Assembly (NCBI GenBank): GCA_963575745.1 | Contig: CAUYUJ010017975.1 | Location: 1-64,000 of the forward strand | Length of the DNA: 64,000 nucleotides | Origin: Prorocentrum cordatum | Taxonomy: Eukaryota; Sar; Dinophyceae; Prorocentrales; Prorocentraceae | Direction of reading: 5' to 3' | Shown: piece by piece, positions 19,850-32,090 of the stretch | How the letters are laid out: the number at the start of each line of letters is the position of its first letter | Position numbering within the stretch: position 1 is the stretch's first letter | Translations under genes and position numbers: made by a program | Notes under the pieces: model-generated | What the model was told of the DNA's origin: nothing | The model's input: the letters and a program-made list of their open reading frames with translations, nothing else | Databases searched by the model: none

Positions 19850-21052
19850 TGCCCAATTACCTGGTCCAGGTGCTGCTCGTCGAAGGCATCGTAATTCCGT
19901 ATGCAAGGTCTCGTCCGTCGGCTCGCTGAGTTGCGCCGCGAATTACAGAACCGAGATCGCGAATCTATTGTAGGCAAGTGCTGAACAATGAAGCCCGAGC
20001 GGGTGGCCTGCGGATCCTTCCAAAGGGCGCCCCGGCTTCCTGGTCCCGCGAAGAAGCCCAAGTACTTGCCTGCAAGCGCCAGCTGCGTGTCTGACCAACT
20101 CGGCAGCAGCACGTCGAATTGATCCCGTGCCGTTGCGAAGCGGGTCGCGAATAGCGGGATGATCACCGTTTTCTGTAAGTTCAGTCGCAGACCGGACGTC
20201 GACGCAAATTCTTCGAAGAGGGTCGCCAGTCGAGGGGCGTCCTCCCACACATTGCGAGAAGCAATGGCTGTGCCATCAGCATCAGCGCGAACCAATTTGC
20301 CGGGGCACGAGGCCTCGATTTTTTCCAGGAGCAATTCCGCACAAATGGCAAAGAGGAGAAGAGATAAAGGACAGCCTTGTCGCACTACTGCTGTCGTGGG
20401 GAATCCTGGTTGTGTTTGTCCCTGGCTCACAATCTGGCCCCGGCTGTTTTAAAGCATATGTTTCACGAATTTCTGGGCCGATGTTGGTGGATTCAGGTGG
20501 TGCAGCATGTCGTGCTCCTGCGAGAGCGACGGGAAGGCGGAGGCGAAGTCGAACAGTATGATGGCGAACGAATATGATTGTAGCGCCGTGACCATACGGG
20601 CAAAGCCAACGTCCAGCACGTTCTTCAGCAGTGAGCGGTGCCGAAGGAAACCTGGCTGAGGAGGGCCTACCCACTCGTTGATGATCGGTTCCCAACAAAG
20701 CCGAGCGGCGTTCGCGATGATCCGATTGTCTGTGTTCACGATTGACAAGGGGCGCGTGCTGTCTGCCGTATACACGTTGCCGTGGGTAGGGTCACAAGAC
20801 AGCTCTTTCTTTCCTACGCACACAAAGGTTCCCAAATTGAAGTCTTGGCCGTCTGGGTCGTTTTCGTCGCTGAGTGCGCGGAGTAAGGGCTCGGCTGCTT
20901 CCCAGAGGGTTCTGGTGGCGAATTCTCCGCTGTTCCGCCAAGCGACGTCTGGAATCCCATCTGGCCCAGGCATGCTGTCACGCGAATGTTCGACCGCGGA
21001 CTCAATGTCTGTTGCATTTAATGCCCACCAGTCGGGGGATGCGTCTAATTGT
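19850..21052 (-). pseudogene. LINE reverse transcriptase, inactivated
   Basis: The frame is open from about 21,052 and includes DWWALNATDIESAVEHSRDS upstream of the first Met at 20,973. Conserved RT blocks: MPGPDGIPDVAWR; TRPLSIVNTDNRIIANA; QPGFLRHRSLLKNVLDV; catalytic block A ILFDFASAFPSLS; VVRQGCPLSLLLFAICAELL; block C, LVRADADGTAIAS; GLRLNLQKTVII. The same frame holds an internal TAA at 20,449-20,451, between blocks A and B. Block C reads DADG where LINEs have (Y/F)ADD, so the catalytic pair is damaged too. After about 20,050 the homologous sequence moves between frames (ALAYNRFAISVL, then QFAAQLSEPTDETL). Confidence 0.85.
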
Positions 21053-21532
21053 TAGCAGGTGTGACGTCATCGCGGGCGGCCAGCTGGGGAGGTAGAGTGG
21101 TGTCGCGGTCGCGGGCTGGCGGGTTGCGAAGGATACCGTTGGTGGGGGGCGGTGGCGGGGCGGGGGAGCGGGGGGTCTGCAGCGGCAGGGTGGGTCCGGT
21201 TGCTGTCAATCGTCGGCGTCTGGGAGGGGGTCGGCAGGAACTGGGGGAGGGATGCGACCCAGCGCACTAAAATGTGATGGTTGATCGGCTGTCGGGTGAA
21301 GATTCGGCTCCAATGCTTTTCGAGTTCCTGCGCGATGTCACGGGGGGCGTGGGCGGTATTGCAACCTGGTTGCAGGTGGCGGAATTTCGTGGGTCGGAGG
21401 TGAGGGGGTGAGATCGAAATGGAACAGAGAGCCCCCCTACCGTGAAATCGGTTTCGGTTTCGTGTTCGTGCGTGCTGTGCGTGCGGGCGAGGCGAAAGTG
21501 CGTGGGCGGGCGAGAAGAAAGTCTCTTCCGGC

Positions 21533-21686
21533 TGAGGCGCGGCCGGACCAAATTATTCCTTTCCGGGGGCCGGTGGCCCGCGGTGTCCCGCCGGTGTCCC
21601 GCCTCCGTCTGAGGCGCGGCCGGACCAAATGATTCCTTTCCAGGGGCCGGTGGCCCGCGGTGTCCCGCCGGTGTCCCGTCAGTGTA
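21533..21686 (+). repeat. 77-bp tandem duplication
   Basis: TGAGGCGCGGCCGGACCAAA starts at 21,533 and again at 21,610. The two copies differ at a few positions (for example ATTATTCC/ATGATTCC). The unit ends in GGTGTCCCGCCGGTGTCCCG, from which the GTGTCCC interruptions in the adjacent (GAT)n array may derive. Confidence 0.9.
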
Positions 21687-21838
21687 CCGATGATGATGAT
21701 GATGCTGCTGCTGATGATGATGTCGATGATGTTGATGATGATGATGATGATGATGACGGTGATGGTGGTGATGATGATGGTGTCCCGATGATGATGATGA
21801 TGATGATGCTGATGATGCTGATGATGATGTTGACGAAG

Positions 21839-21871
<33 letters not shown>

Positions 21872-22621
21872 ATGGTGATGGTGGTGATGATGATAATGCC
21901 CCGTGATGATGATGTTGATGATGATGTTGCTGATGATGATTGTGTCCCGATGATGATGTTGATGATCCTGATGATGTTGATGGTGATGGTATGATGATGA
22001 AATGGCGATTCCGATGACGATGCTGATTGTGTCCCGATGATGGTGATGAGGTTGATGATGATGTTGTTGATGATGGTGATGATGATGGTGTCCTGATGAT
22101 GATGCTGATGATGATGACGATGATGGTGTCGCGATGATGATGATGTTGATGATGAGGACGATGATGAGGTGATGCTGATGATTGTGATGATGGTGGCCCG
22201 ATGATGGTGATGATGCTGATGTTGATCATGATGATTGTCCCGATGATGATGGTGCTGATGATGATGGTGACGATGATGATGGTGTCCCGATGATGATGTT
22301 GATGATGATGATGATGTTGCTGACGATGATGATGGTGTCCCGATGATGATGATGCTCGTGATGTTGTTCCTGATGATGATGATGTTGAGATGATGATGAT
22401 GATGGTGGTGTTCCGATGATGATGATGATGATGCTGGTGTCCCGATGATGATGTTGATGATGATGATGGTGGCGATGATGGTGTCCCGATGATGATGATG
22501 GTGTTGATGATGTTGCTGATGATGATTGTGATGAGGTGGTGGATGATAGTGTCCCGATGGTGCTGATGTTGATGACGTTGATCACGATGATGTTGTTGAT
22601 GATGATGACGACGTTGGTTGT
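21684..22621 (+). repeat. (GAT)n array with regular GTGTCCC interruptions
   Basis: GATGATGAT runs of 15-80 bp, each separated by GGTGTCCCGATGATG or a variant. The interruption word recurs at least ten times, so there is a higher-order unit and not a simple microsatellite. The CATCAT strand gives poly-His and poly-Ser frames, which are artefacts. Confidence 0.95.
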
Positions 22622-22850
22622 GAGATCGAATGTGACATCGATAATGAAATCGATAGTGAGACCGAATGTGATATCGATTGTGAGATCGATCGTGATATAG
22701 TGAGATCGATTGTGAGATCGGTCGTCAGATCGTTTGTGAGATCGATCGAATGAAATTGATCGAGTGAGATCGATCGAGTGAGCTCGATCGAGCGAGACCG
22801 ATAGTGAGATCGATAGTGAGATCGATAGTGGGACCGATCGAGTGAGACGT
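22622..22850 (+). repeat. TGAGATCGAT decamer-type repeat
   Basis: Variants of TGAGATCGAT and TGTGATATCGA in a row, very rich in GATC. It forms one boundary of the repeat block inside the LINE. Confidence 0.9.
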
Positions 22851-23297
22851 TGGTTCCTCCCCCCCCCCCCGAACCTCCTTATCACCCGAAGGGTGGTCGT
22901 ATAGGTATGTGAGTTTTGTGCTGTTGGTATCGGCTTCTTGCTGTTGTAATGCAACGAGGTCCGCGATGACGGCACTGTGGGCGAGGTCCATCGCATGTTG
23001 CTTGACTGCCTGTAGCATGGGAGAGAGGCGAGCATTCGGGTCTGGCGTTTGTGCTATCGTGGCAAGGTGAGGGTAGGCGGCTAGACAACGCTGCATCGTT
23101 GGTACAGAACTTCGTTCAGCTGCTCGGATGTATGCCATTGTCCAAGCCAATTGGTCGTGGGGGTCGGTTGAAAGGACGAAAAGTCCTTCCGCGTGCATCT
23201 TCGCGGCCACTTTGGTCATGCAGTGCTTCAACACCCTTAGTCGGCGAAGTGGGTTCAGCGGGTCGTGGTCGTCACGTATTTCTTCGTTGTAGGCCAA
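22850..23297 (-). pseudogene. LINE segment between endonuclease and RT
   Basis: In the same frame as the endonuclease but downstream of its stop. Protein-like, mostly helical: RRLRVLKHCMTKVAAKMHAE, then LAWTMAYIRAAERSSVPTMQ and a second helix rich in A, V, L and Q (AVIADLVALQQQEADTN). It has the usual length and character of the linker between endonuclease and RT. It runs directly into the GATC-rich tandem repeat, so its C-terminal part is repeat translation. Confidence 0.6.
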
Positions 23298-23459
23298 GGT
23301 AAGTCGACGAGACCAGTCTGGGTGGTGAAGGGGGCCAGTGGGAAGCTGACGCCGCCCCCTGGCGTGCGACGTTTGGCGAGGCGGGAGAATGACAGGGGTC
23401 TATGTTGTGAAAGGGAGGTGAGGGGGAGAGCGGCTGCGGAATAATGTCGGTCCAACTAG

Positions 23460-24143
23460 TCAGAGCATGGTGTTTGGAGTAGACGCGGTCAATGCGGGAG
23501 AGGGCGAGTCCAGTCTCACATGTAGAAAGAGCTGGTTTAGCTCATGAAAGCCGTGGCGGGTTACAAATAATCTATCCCAATCTTCCGCCTCCCGGCGGTC
23601 AGCGGCGCCGGTCCATAGTCCAGAATTGTTGCACCAACGGTCCTCTGCATCCGTCACGAAGTTCCACTCGCCCATGAGGAGGGTGAGCGAAGCGTCCGCG
23701 TGGGTCACTTGGTTCGACAAATCCTGGACGAGCCGTCGTCGCGCGTCTGCTTCGTCGTGGCCGGCAAGGCAGTACGCGACGGCAATGTCCAAAGCGCTGT
23801 TTGGGCCCCGTAGCGATAGATTTGCCACGCGACCTGGACAAATTTCCTCCCAGTCCTCGTTCCGTACCGGGTTGAAAGACTGGAGACAGTGATTTGTCAG
23901 GAGGAGACCAATGCCCGCGGTCCGTCGCGCGGAGTGGTGTGTCCAAGCGTAGCGAGTATGAAGAGGAAGTGTGGCGGCTGTAACGTGGCCGAGCGTGCTG
24001 TGGGTCTCGCCCAATCCAACGAAGTCATGATTCTGTGATAGATGCCACGCGTGAAGTTGTCTCCCCTGTTGAGCGCGAGGATCGGCAGCGAAAAGGGCCT
24101 GAGCATTCCAATAAACGCCCCTGTAGCCGCCCGCATATGGCAA
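23460..24143 (-). pseudogene. LINE AP-endonuclease-like domain
   Basis: 228 codons. The opening GVYWNAQALFA resembles the 'WNxxGL' first strand of the endonuclease/exonuclease/phosphatase fold. VGLGETHSTLG gives the metal-binding E. AGIGLLLTNHCLQSF and LDIAVAYCLAGH are core strands, and LLMGEWNFVTDAEDR corresponds to the catalytic 'GDFN' (here GEWN: D to E and F to W). The stop TGA (23,462-23,460) falls just before the place where the final SDH motif belongs; in the neighbouring frame the bases read CSD then a stop, so the last motif is frameshifted. Confidence 0.8.
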
Positions 24144-24287
24144 GTCGGCTGGCGGCAGCGCTGCCGGGGGAGGCGTTGGGGGGCGACCGAGCGGGGCGTC
24201 ATCGCCCCAGCGCGGGCCGCTTTTAGGGATCCGAGTCCCATCTCATCTTTGACGCCCCACCTTATTGCCCCTCCTCCGCCTTCCCCT

Positions 24288-24499
24288 GGCTCCTGCTGTC
24301 GATTTTCGTCCTCGTCCTCCTCCTGCCTCATCCTATTCCTTCTCCTCCTCCTCGTCCTCCTGCTCATCCGCCACCGGCTCCTCCTCCACTGTACACGGCT
24401 CCTTTCTCTTCGACTGCGCATAACACGAGAAGGGGTCCTCTTTGGAGTTCCAGGTCCGCTGTGACACGCGTGGGCGGGCGGATGTAGAGAACAAATTAG
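24288..24499 (+). repeat. CT-rich repeat shared with 60.4-60.7 kb
   Basis: A CCTCCT-rich segment, then GCTCATCCGCCACC, then CTGCGCATAACACGAGAAGG and GTTCCAGGTCCGCTGTGACA (24,412-24,465). The same order of words is present at 60,430-60,660 (TTATCTGCCACC, ATTGCGCATGATGC, GCTCCAGGTCCGCTATGCTA). A dispersed element of about 200 bp is implied. Confidence 0.65.
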
Positions 24500-25936
24500 C
24501 CTGGCGAAGGACCCAACCATATGCAGTTGTGAATGCCGCAATTGTGCTGGGTGGTGGCGGACGCATGCGGGCGGTGCCACTGGGACCTTCGGTGGAGCTC
24601 CCTATGGGGCCACGAAACGCTGTACTGGGTGGGTGAGACGCGGTCAGCAAGGGCTGTGCTGCGTGGTGGCGGACGCATGCGAGCGGTGCCACTGGGACCT
24701 TCGGTGGAGCTCCCTATGGGGCCACGAAACGCTGTACTGGGTGGGTGAAACGCAGGCAGGGAGCAAGGGCTGTGCAGGGTGGTGGCGGACGCATGCGGGC
24801 GGTGCCGCTGGGACCTTTGGTGGAGCTCCCTATAGGGCTACGAAGCGCTGTTCTGGGTGGGTGAAGCGCAGGGAACAAGGGCTGTGCTGGGTGGTGGCGG
24901 ACGCAAGCGGGCAGTGCCACTGGGACCTTTGGTGGAGCCCCCTATGGGGCCACGAAACGTGCGAGGGGTGTGCCAGAATGGGGTGTGGAACCGCATGCCA
25001 GCGCAGCCACTGGGGCCTTCGGTGGAGCTCCCTATGGAGCCACGAAACGTGTGAGGGGTGTGCCGAAATGGGGGGTGGAACCGCATGCGAGCGCAGCCAC
25101 TGCGGCGTTCGGTGGAGCTCCCTATGGGGCCACGAGACGTGTGAAGGGCGTGCCGAAAAAGGGGGTGGAACCGCATGCGAGCGCAGCCACTGGGGCCTTC
25201 GGTGGAGCTCCCCATGGAGCCACCCACGAAGCGTGTGAGGGGTGTGCCGAAATGGGGGGTGGAACCGCATGCGGCGCAGCCACTGGGGCCTTCGGTGGAG
25301 CTCCCTATGGGGCCACGAAACGTGTGAGGGGTGTGCCAGAATGGGGGGTGGAACCGCATGCGGGCGCAGCCACTGGGGCCTTCGGTGGAGCTCCCTATGG
25401 GGCCACGAAACGTGTGAGGGGTGTGCCAGAATGGGGGGTGGAACCGCATGCGGGCGCAGCCACTGGGGCCTTCGGTGGAGCTCCCTATGGGGCCACGAAA
25501 CGTGTGAGGGGTGTGCCAGAATGGGGGGTGGAACCGCATGCGGGCGCAGCCACTGGGGCCTTCGGTGGAGCTCCCTATGGGGCCACGAAACGTGTGAGGG
25601 GTGTGCCAGAATGGGGGGGTGGAACCGCATGCGAGCGCAGCCACTGGGGCCTTCGGTGGAGCTCCCTATGGGGCACGAAACGTGTGAGGGGTGTGCCAGA
25701 ATGGGGTGGGAACCGCATGCGAGCGCAGCCACTGGGGCCTTCGGTGGAGCTCCCTATGGGGACACGGGTGGAGTGCCAGAATGGGTGTGGGAGGGGGAGG
25801 AGGGAGGAGGAGGGGGAGAGAGGAGAGGAGGAACGCGGGGCACCGTCTCTTCAAAACGAGGACCCAACACCACATGATGGTTGGGAACAATGCAGTGGAA
25901 CTATGCAGAATGTCAGACATGGCGCGAGCGCGCCTG
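24500..25936 (-). repeat. Repeat family E1, copy 2: full composite with both flanks
   Basis: It starts with flank A, CCTGGCGAAGGACCCAACCA (24,500 on). Four units of 112-116 bp (CGAAAC words at 24,613, 24,725, 24,841, 24,953) are followed by about eight units of 89-94 bp (25,043 to 25,676). Each unit has GGTGGAGCTCCCTATGGGGC then CACGAAACG. A short GGGAGGAGG run and flank B, ACGCGGGGCACCGTCTCTTC then AAAACGAGGACCCAACAC and GATGGTTGGGAACAA, follow (25,835-25,893). The 9-bp word CCCAACCAT near one end is the complement of ATGGTTGGG at the other. Repetitive frames are open on both strands but have no independent support. Confidence 0.9.
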
Positions 25937-28900
25937 TAGCTTGTCCTCCTCCTCCCTCCTATCTCCTCTCTCTCTTCTGTCCTCTCTCCTGTCTCTGCTC
26001 CTGCTCCTTTTCCTCCCCGACCGCTGGCTCGAAGCCCTGGGGCGCTCCGGGCATGGTCCGATAGGTCTCCGCCCGGCGCTCGCTCCCCCGCGAGCTCGGG
26101 CGGGCCCTCACGAGACGCGCCCTCAGAGGAGCGTCTCTCTGCCGCCTTCGCTCACGCCGCGTCGTCGGCCAGAAGGGCCTGGCGGCTCCCAGGAAGGCCT
26201 CCTGGAAGCTGGGAGGTCTTCCAGGAAGCCGCCTGCCATCTTAGAAATCCGCTCCCCCCCAGCCTTCTTGGACCGCTGATCCCCCCCCCCCCCCGCCCTG
26301 GGGCTACCCCTGTGTGTGCGCCGCCAACTGCTTGCTCGCTGACCTTCCCCGTAATGCCAAACCATTGTGTCCGACCCTCCTGCCGCACCCGTCCGCGCCC
26401 CACAAGTCGCCGTCGTCGTCGCCGTCCGGCCCGCGGAAATCTTCTCTGTCATCTCCTCGATGAGGATGCACCGCGGAAAGATGCAGAACTCGAATACGGT
26501 GAGGGCAATCAATTAGGAACCTGTAGATGAAGAGTCCAGAGTCTGGAAGCCGGAGGAACATCAATTGAGGCTTGGTCAGGGAAACCACCGCCGCCCTCAT
26601 CAGAAAAGGAATCCTCCAGGGTCTGAAGCCTGCTGAGCACATTCCTTAACGAACGCCCCTACAGTACAGTCCCATCAGGTCCCATAGTCAAGTCTCCACA
26701 TCACAAGTCACGGATCTCCATGTTGCGCTGGTGCGCATGCCCTCTTCTGTCCGTCCGCGTGTGCACCCCACTCTCCCTCCCCCTGGAGAGCCTTCATGTC
26801 TGACTGTCCGGTGAAAGAAGAAAGATCCTTGCAGTATTGCGCGGCGTCGACCTCAGAATGGAGAGCGGATCATGCAGTAGTGGACGCAAGACGGCATGGA
26901 CGAGGGTGGTCGGAACCCTTGTTGCGAAAAACCTGTGCGAGAAGCTGTCAAACCATATATCAACATTACACACTGAAGGCATCAACATCTGCGGCGACAA
27001 TGAACAAACATTACTCCCATGTCGAATCAAAACGCATATCGGGCTATAACCTTGATTTTGGCCGACGACGACTTCGGGGTGCGAACGCGTCTGCACCTGC
27101 GTCGCAATCGTGCCGAGTGTCAGTCGACATGCGAACAGCATGCGTTCCGCTTTCAACTCCACGTTGCGCGCTTCACATTTGCCGTATAAAGCTATCCGCA
27201 AAGCTCTTCAGCCTCCTAGATTCGATGACATCTCATACATCATTTGCCTTTACTGGCCTTGTTTCGCTGCGTGTGCATTAGCTTTACCTCACTGCGAACC
27301 GCGCGCCACTCTGCTCGCACGACGGGCGGCTCGTGCAAATATATCTTGCGATGCGCCGTCGTAATGTCCCGATAGTGTCTCGCCAATGTCCCGACGATCG
27401 TTTGACTGTACACTCACTGTGTGCCGGTCGATTTTCGATGGTATATCGATGGTGTCCCCGTAGTTTCCTGATGGCGTCCCGATCGTTTCAGATTGGTTTG
27501 AAGCAGCTAAAGCAACACCTTTCGCCACGCATCTAAAGCTGAGGCAAGAAGGAAAGCCAACGCTGACGCTGACAAAGCTGAGGTAATACTCGAACTCAGG
27601 TTCAAAACCGTAAAAGAAATTCTAGCATGCATCCAAATCTCAGCCAGGGCCAAAACCAAAGCGAATCGCAAGACTAGAACTACAATGTCGTGGCGAGGTG
27701 GCGTCGCCCCGAAAGCTGCACATGAAGCGAACGGTGTCGGAATACCGCGGTGTGATGCCGTCGAGAAGTCAACCGTCGAGACGCCGGTACAAACTAACAC
27801 CTCTGCCACGGTGTCCTGCGGTGTCCCGCAAGGTCCTGTGGTTTCCGATGGCGCGTCTGGTGCCGCTGCTGCAAGAGCTGAAATGAAACGAGGCCCGAAT
27901 CCGAAATAGAAGGTCGAATTCAACGCTGCAACCACCATTAAAGCCAACAACTGCAACTACACTCGATTGACAAAGGTTAGCTCAACATCGGTATGGCGAC
28001 GTAGATGCGCGCGGGAACACATGCTTTATGTCAGCGGCGTTGGGAGGCGAAGACGGGAAGCACAAAGGCTTCACAAGCCCCTCCAGGACCGCAGACGTGG
28101 CTGAGATCGACGTCGACCACAACAGCCTCATGATGGTGGGAGTCAACAGGGCTTCGACCAGAACCAATGTAAACCTACTTGGGTGGTGCCGCACAATGTC
28201 GTGCTGCGCTGCGGTAGCGCTAAAAACCAAAACCTCAGCCAAAGTGCACCGCGTCACGCACGTGAGGTGTCGAGTGTCGCAGCATGCTTAGCCGAGTAAA
28301 AAGTCGGAGCTCACGCTGGCACTGAAACGCCATGTAAAGCTTGACACACAAGCTGGGACTGAAGTCAGCAGCCCAAAATGAGTTTTCAAGCTGCAACGAC
28401 GGTGCATTCTGTTAAACATGCGGATGCCAACACACTTGAAAACTGAGTGTGACATGTATCTTGGCACACATGAGCAACACGAGATGTCCACCTCATCCAC
28501 AGCGCCCTCGTCGGTCACAGGTCTGGCTGCTAGCTGCCACTGGCAACAGAAGGTGCGACGGCTTCTGTGGGGCAGCCCGCAGCCAAGACATCGTGGCTTC
28601 GTCTTTCGCGTCCATGCTACAACTTCTCGACTGTAGCCTCCAGCTCAAGCCGTGCGGCTCGGGGCGTTCCTCCCACCTGCGCCGAGTGCCAGCCGCGGTC
28701 ATGGCAGACCTGCGGCCCCTCAGGTGGGCTGCCTTGCGCTTTGGCCCCTTCCCCGCGCCAGGCTGCACACCACCGCACCGCTCTTGCTTCCAAGACCCCC
28801 AGTGTTGGAAAGAAGCACGTCGTGCCAAGCCGAGCTGGCAAGCGGGGCAACGCCGGCGGCGATGCAGCAGAAGCAGAAGCCAACAGGGTGAGATTTTCCC

Positions 28901-29544
28901 GGGTGCCATGCCTCTGCCCTCTCCGTGCTGATGCTAGCAGCCGCTAGTTCTCCATGCCCTTCGCCTGCGATGCTCGCTGCCATTGCCACTGCTGCGCTGC
29001 ATGCCTCCGATCTCCCCCCTGCCATTCGACACATCAAACCCGATGTGTCTGCCGTGGCGACCGACACACCATCCGACACACGACACTATTTTTATCCAGA
29101 CTGCTTCTGGTGATCGCGTCAGCGTCGGGGCCGTGACACCTGCCCTCTCGATCGTGGCGATCCTCGAATGCATCCCAGGCGGTGATCTTTTCGTGTTCAC
29201 GGCGCTGGGCTTCGCTCGAGCTTCTTTGGAACACGCCCTCGAGATCAATCTTAACCCTCGCGCGCAACTTTCGGACACTAGTGAACCTGTGTCCGCGTAT
29301 TCTCTGGGGCATAAGCTGCCCGTGCTCACTGCCAACAGCCATGCCCCCGGACTAAACACATAAAATATTGATGACAACACGCCAGCAATCGGATTCCGCG
29401 ATTTTCTCAACTCAATTCGGGAAAATCTTCTCCGAAAGAGACATTGAATCCCTTCACCTGCCAATTGGGATCCCCGCGGAGGCTCCATCACAAATGTTGA
29501 AACGAGTCACACTTATCCAAACCATGGCTCGAGCATCCTGCGTC
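25937..29544. other. Mixed DNA without a recognised gene
   Basis: Several frames of 60-160 codons exist on both strands but none has a recognised motif. 25,950-26,040 is CT-rich; 26,281-26,296 is a C run; 27,366-27,490 holds degenerate GTCCCGAT-type words like those in the 21.7-22.6 kb array. 27,540-28,290 contains weak, irregular repeats of AAAGCTGAGG and CCAAAACC-like words. I see no RNA gene. Confidence 0.5.
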
Positions 29545-29990
29545 TACTGCTGTTGCTGCTGCTGCTGCCGCTGCTGCTGGTAATCTTGTTGCCACTATTG
29601 ATGTTACCACTGGCACATCTACTGCTGCTGCTACTGCTGCTTCTACTGCCGCCGTGAGTGTACTTTCAATTTCTATGCAAGTGCTGCTCCTGCTGATGCC
29701 ACTGTTGTGGTCACTGCAGCTATTGGTGGTGTTCCTCGTCATGCGTCTGGTGAGAATGCGGTTTCAACTAATGTTGCTGCTATCGCTGCCGCTGGCACAC
29801 CTGCTGCTGCCGCTGCTGCCGTTGCTGCGACTGTTTGTTCGATTGGTGCTGTTACTGCTTATGCTACTGCTGCTACTCGTACTTGCACTCGGCGCTTCCA
29901 TGTTCGCCACTCCTCCTGCTATTGCTGCTGCAACTAATGCTATTCCATATGCCAGTGCTGCTACCGCCGATGCCTCTGCTACATCTGCTA
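29545..29990 (+). repeat. Degenerate (CTG)n-rich tract
   Basis: GCTGCTGCT and ACTGCTGCT runs with many substitutions over about 450 bp. Leu-, Ala- and Cys-rich frames are repeat translations. 30,200-30,640 that follows is CT-rich and has no recognised gene. Confidence 0.8.
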
Positions 29991-30867
29991 ATTCGTGCTG
30001 CTTCGGCGACTGCTGTCATGACGAGGAACAGCGCAACTCCTTGCACATGACCATCCACGTTCGAGGATGTGATGGCCAAGTGGAGGATGAGGAGGATGAG
30101 CAACGCTAGGATGAGGAGGCGGAGGCTGCGCAACAGACCGTCGAAGACGGATCCTCAGTCGTGGTGGTGTCGTTCTCGCTGCAGCCCAGCCCTGCGCCCA
30201 GCATGCGGTGAAAACCGTCAGCTTCTTCCTCGCCTCCCTCTCACCCTCTCTCCCTCCCTCCTTATCTCTCTCCCTCCCTTACTCCCTCTCTCCTCTCCAT
30301 CTCTCTTGCTTTCCCTCTCGATCTCACTCGCCCTCTCCGTGCTTCTCCGTCCTTCCATCCTCCCTCCCCACCGCCCCTCTACCCTCAGCTCTCTCTTGGC
30401 GCAGGCAAGACAAGCAATTTTTCACCGACTTGTGCTCAACGTGTTGTACATTGAGCGCATGTAAATCATCATATGAGGACGGGGGCGGCCTCCTCCCCAA
30501 TCCTTCTCCTCCCTGTTCTCTCCCCCGCCCCCTCCTCGTTATCAATGTTTTATCTCATCCTCCACTTCCTTGTCAGCCTTCCTCCCTCGTCTTCTTCTTC
30601 CTCCTCTTCCTCCTTCTCTTCCTCCTTCTCGGTCTCCACATCATCCAGGGGTGGCGATGAGAGCACTCCAGGACGAGCAGCGGTATCAGTATATACCTTT
30701 CCCCCCTCGGTTTAGGGGGTATCTAGAAGGTTTTGGGACGCCTTTTGGATGTTATTCGACGTCTCTTGGGCGTCAGGAGGAGCAGCGTCGCCGATTCCCA
30801 CACGCCCCCCCCCCTCCGCGTGCTACACTTTGAACATGCTGTCTCGGGGGCCCCTGTCAGCTGCGTA

Positions 30868-31378
<511 letters not shown>

Positions 31379-31404
31379 CTACTCATTACTAATATCTATT
31401 GTTG

Positions 31405-31878
31405 ATCTCCGGATTCGTGGCCCCATTACGAGCTCCACCGAAGCCCCCAGTGGGACCGTCCGCATGCGTCCCTGAAGCCCAACTTGGCATTTTCACTCAC
31501 CCAGTACAGCGTTTCGTGGCCCCATAGGGAGCTCCACTGAAGCCCCCAGTGGGACCGTCCGCATGCGCCCCGGAAGCCCAACTTGGCATTTTCACCCACC
31601 CAGCACAGCGTTTCGTGGCCCCATAGGGAGCTCCACCGAAGCCCCCAGTGGGACCGTCCGCATGCGTCCCCGAAGCCCAATTTGGCATTTTCACCCACCC
31701 AGCACAGCCTTTCGTGGCCCCATAGGGAGCTCCACCGACGGCCCCCAATGCTACCGCCCGCGTGCGTTTTCTCCCACCCAGTGCAGCGCTTCGTGGCCCC
31801 GTAGGGAGCTTCACCGAAGAAGATATTCACGATTCCGGTACCCACAACTGCACATGGTTGGGTCCTTCGCCAAGATAA
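31405..31878 (+). repeat. Repeat family E1, copy 3: 99-bp units
   Basis: Units with TTTCGTGGCCCCATAGGGAG then CTCCACCGAAGCCCCCAGT. GTTTCG-type words at 31,511, 31,610, 31,709 and about 31,788 give 99, 99 and 79 bp. It ends with flank A in the same orientation as copy 1: GGTACCCACAACTGCACATG then GTTGGGTCCTTCGCCA (31,839-31,874). It begins directly after the (GTT)n run, without flank B. Confidence 0.88.
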
Positions 31879-32034
31879 GTTTCCCACCCGGAGCCCACAG
31901 AAGCCCCACCCCTTCCCCCAGAGACGGCTCTGAACCCCGGGCCGCTCTCTGACGGCATCAAGGGCCGAAAACAGCCCCGAATGGCCGTACAGAAACCTCC
32001 CCCTTGAGTTTCAAGACGTCCATCGTCGTCATCG

Positions 32035-32059
32035 TCGGTCGTCGGCGTCGGCGTCGTCG

Positions 32060-32090
<31 letters not shown>

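Larger units (their letters stand above)
18838..24143 (-). mobile_element. Dead LINE (AP-endonuclease + reverse transcriptase type) interrupted by repeats
   Basis: Read on the minus strand the order is endonuclease (24,143-23,460), linker (23,297-22,850), about 1.3 kb of tandem repeats (22,850-21,533), RT (21,052-19,850) and a C-terminal Cys motif (19,474-18,959). This is the standard order of APE-type non-LTR retrotransposons. Inactivating features include a stop at the end of the endonuclease, a stop inside the RT, a degenerate YADD box and several frameshifts after it. No poly-A tail or target duplication was identified. 18,640-18,958 holds no recognised gene. Confidence 0.85.

Noticed and set aside
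22622-22850. GATC-rich array as a methylation-controlled origin
   Set aside because: GATC clusters matter in some bacteria; here it is a decamer satellite inside a dead LINE in eukaryotic DNA.
24830-26064. 300- and 364-codon frames in the E1 array
   Set aside because: The 90-bp unit is divisible by three, so frames stay open on both strands automatically; the translated unit has no independent support.
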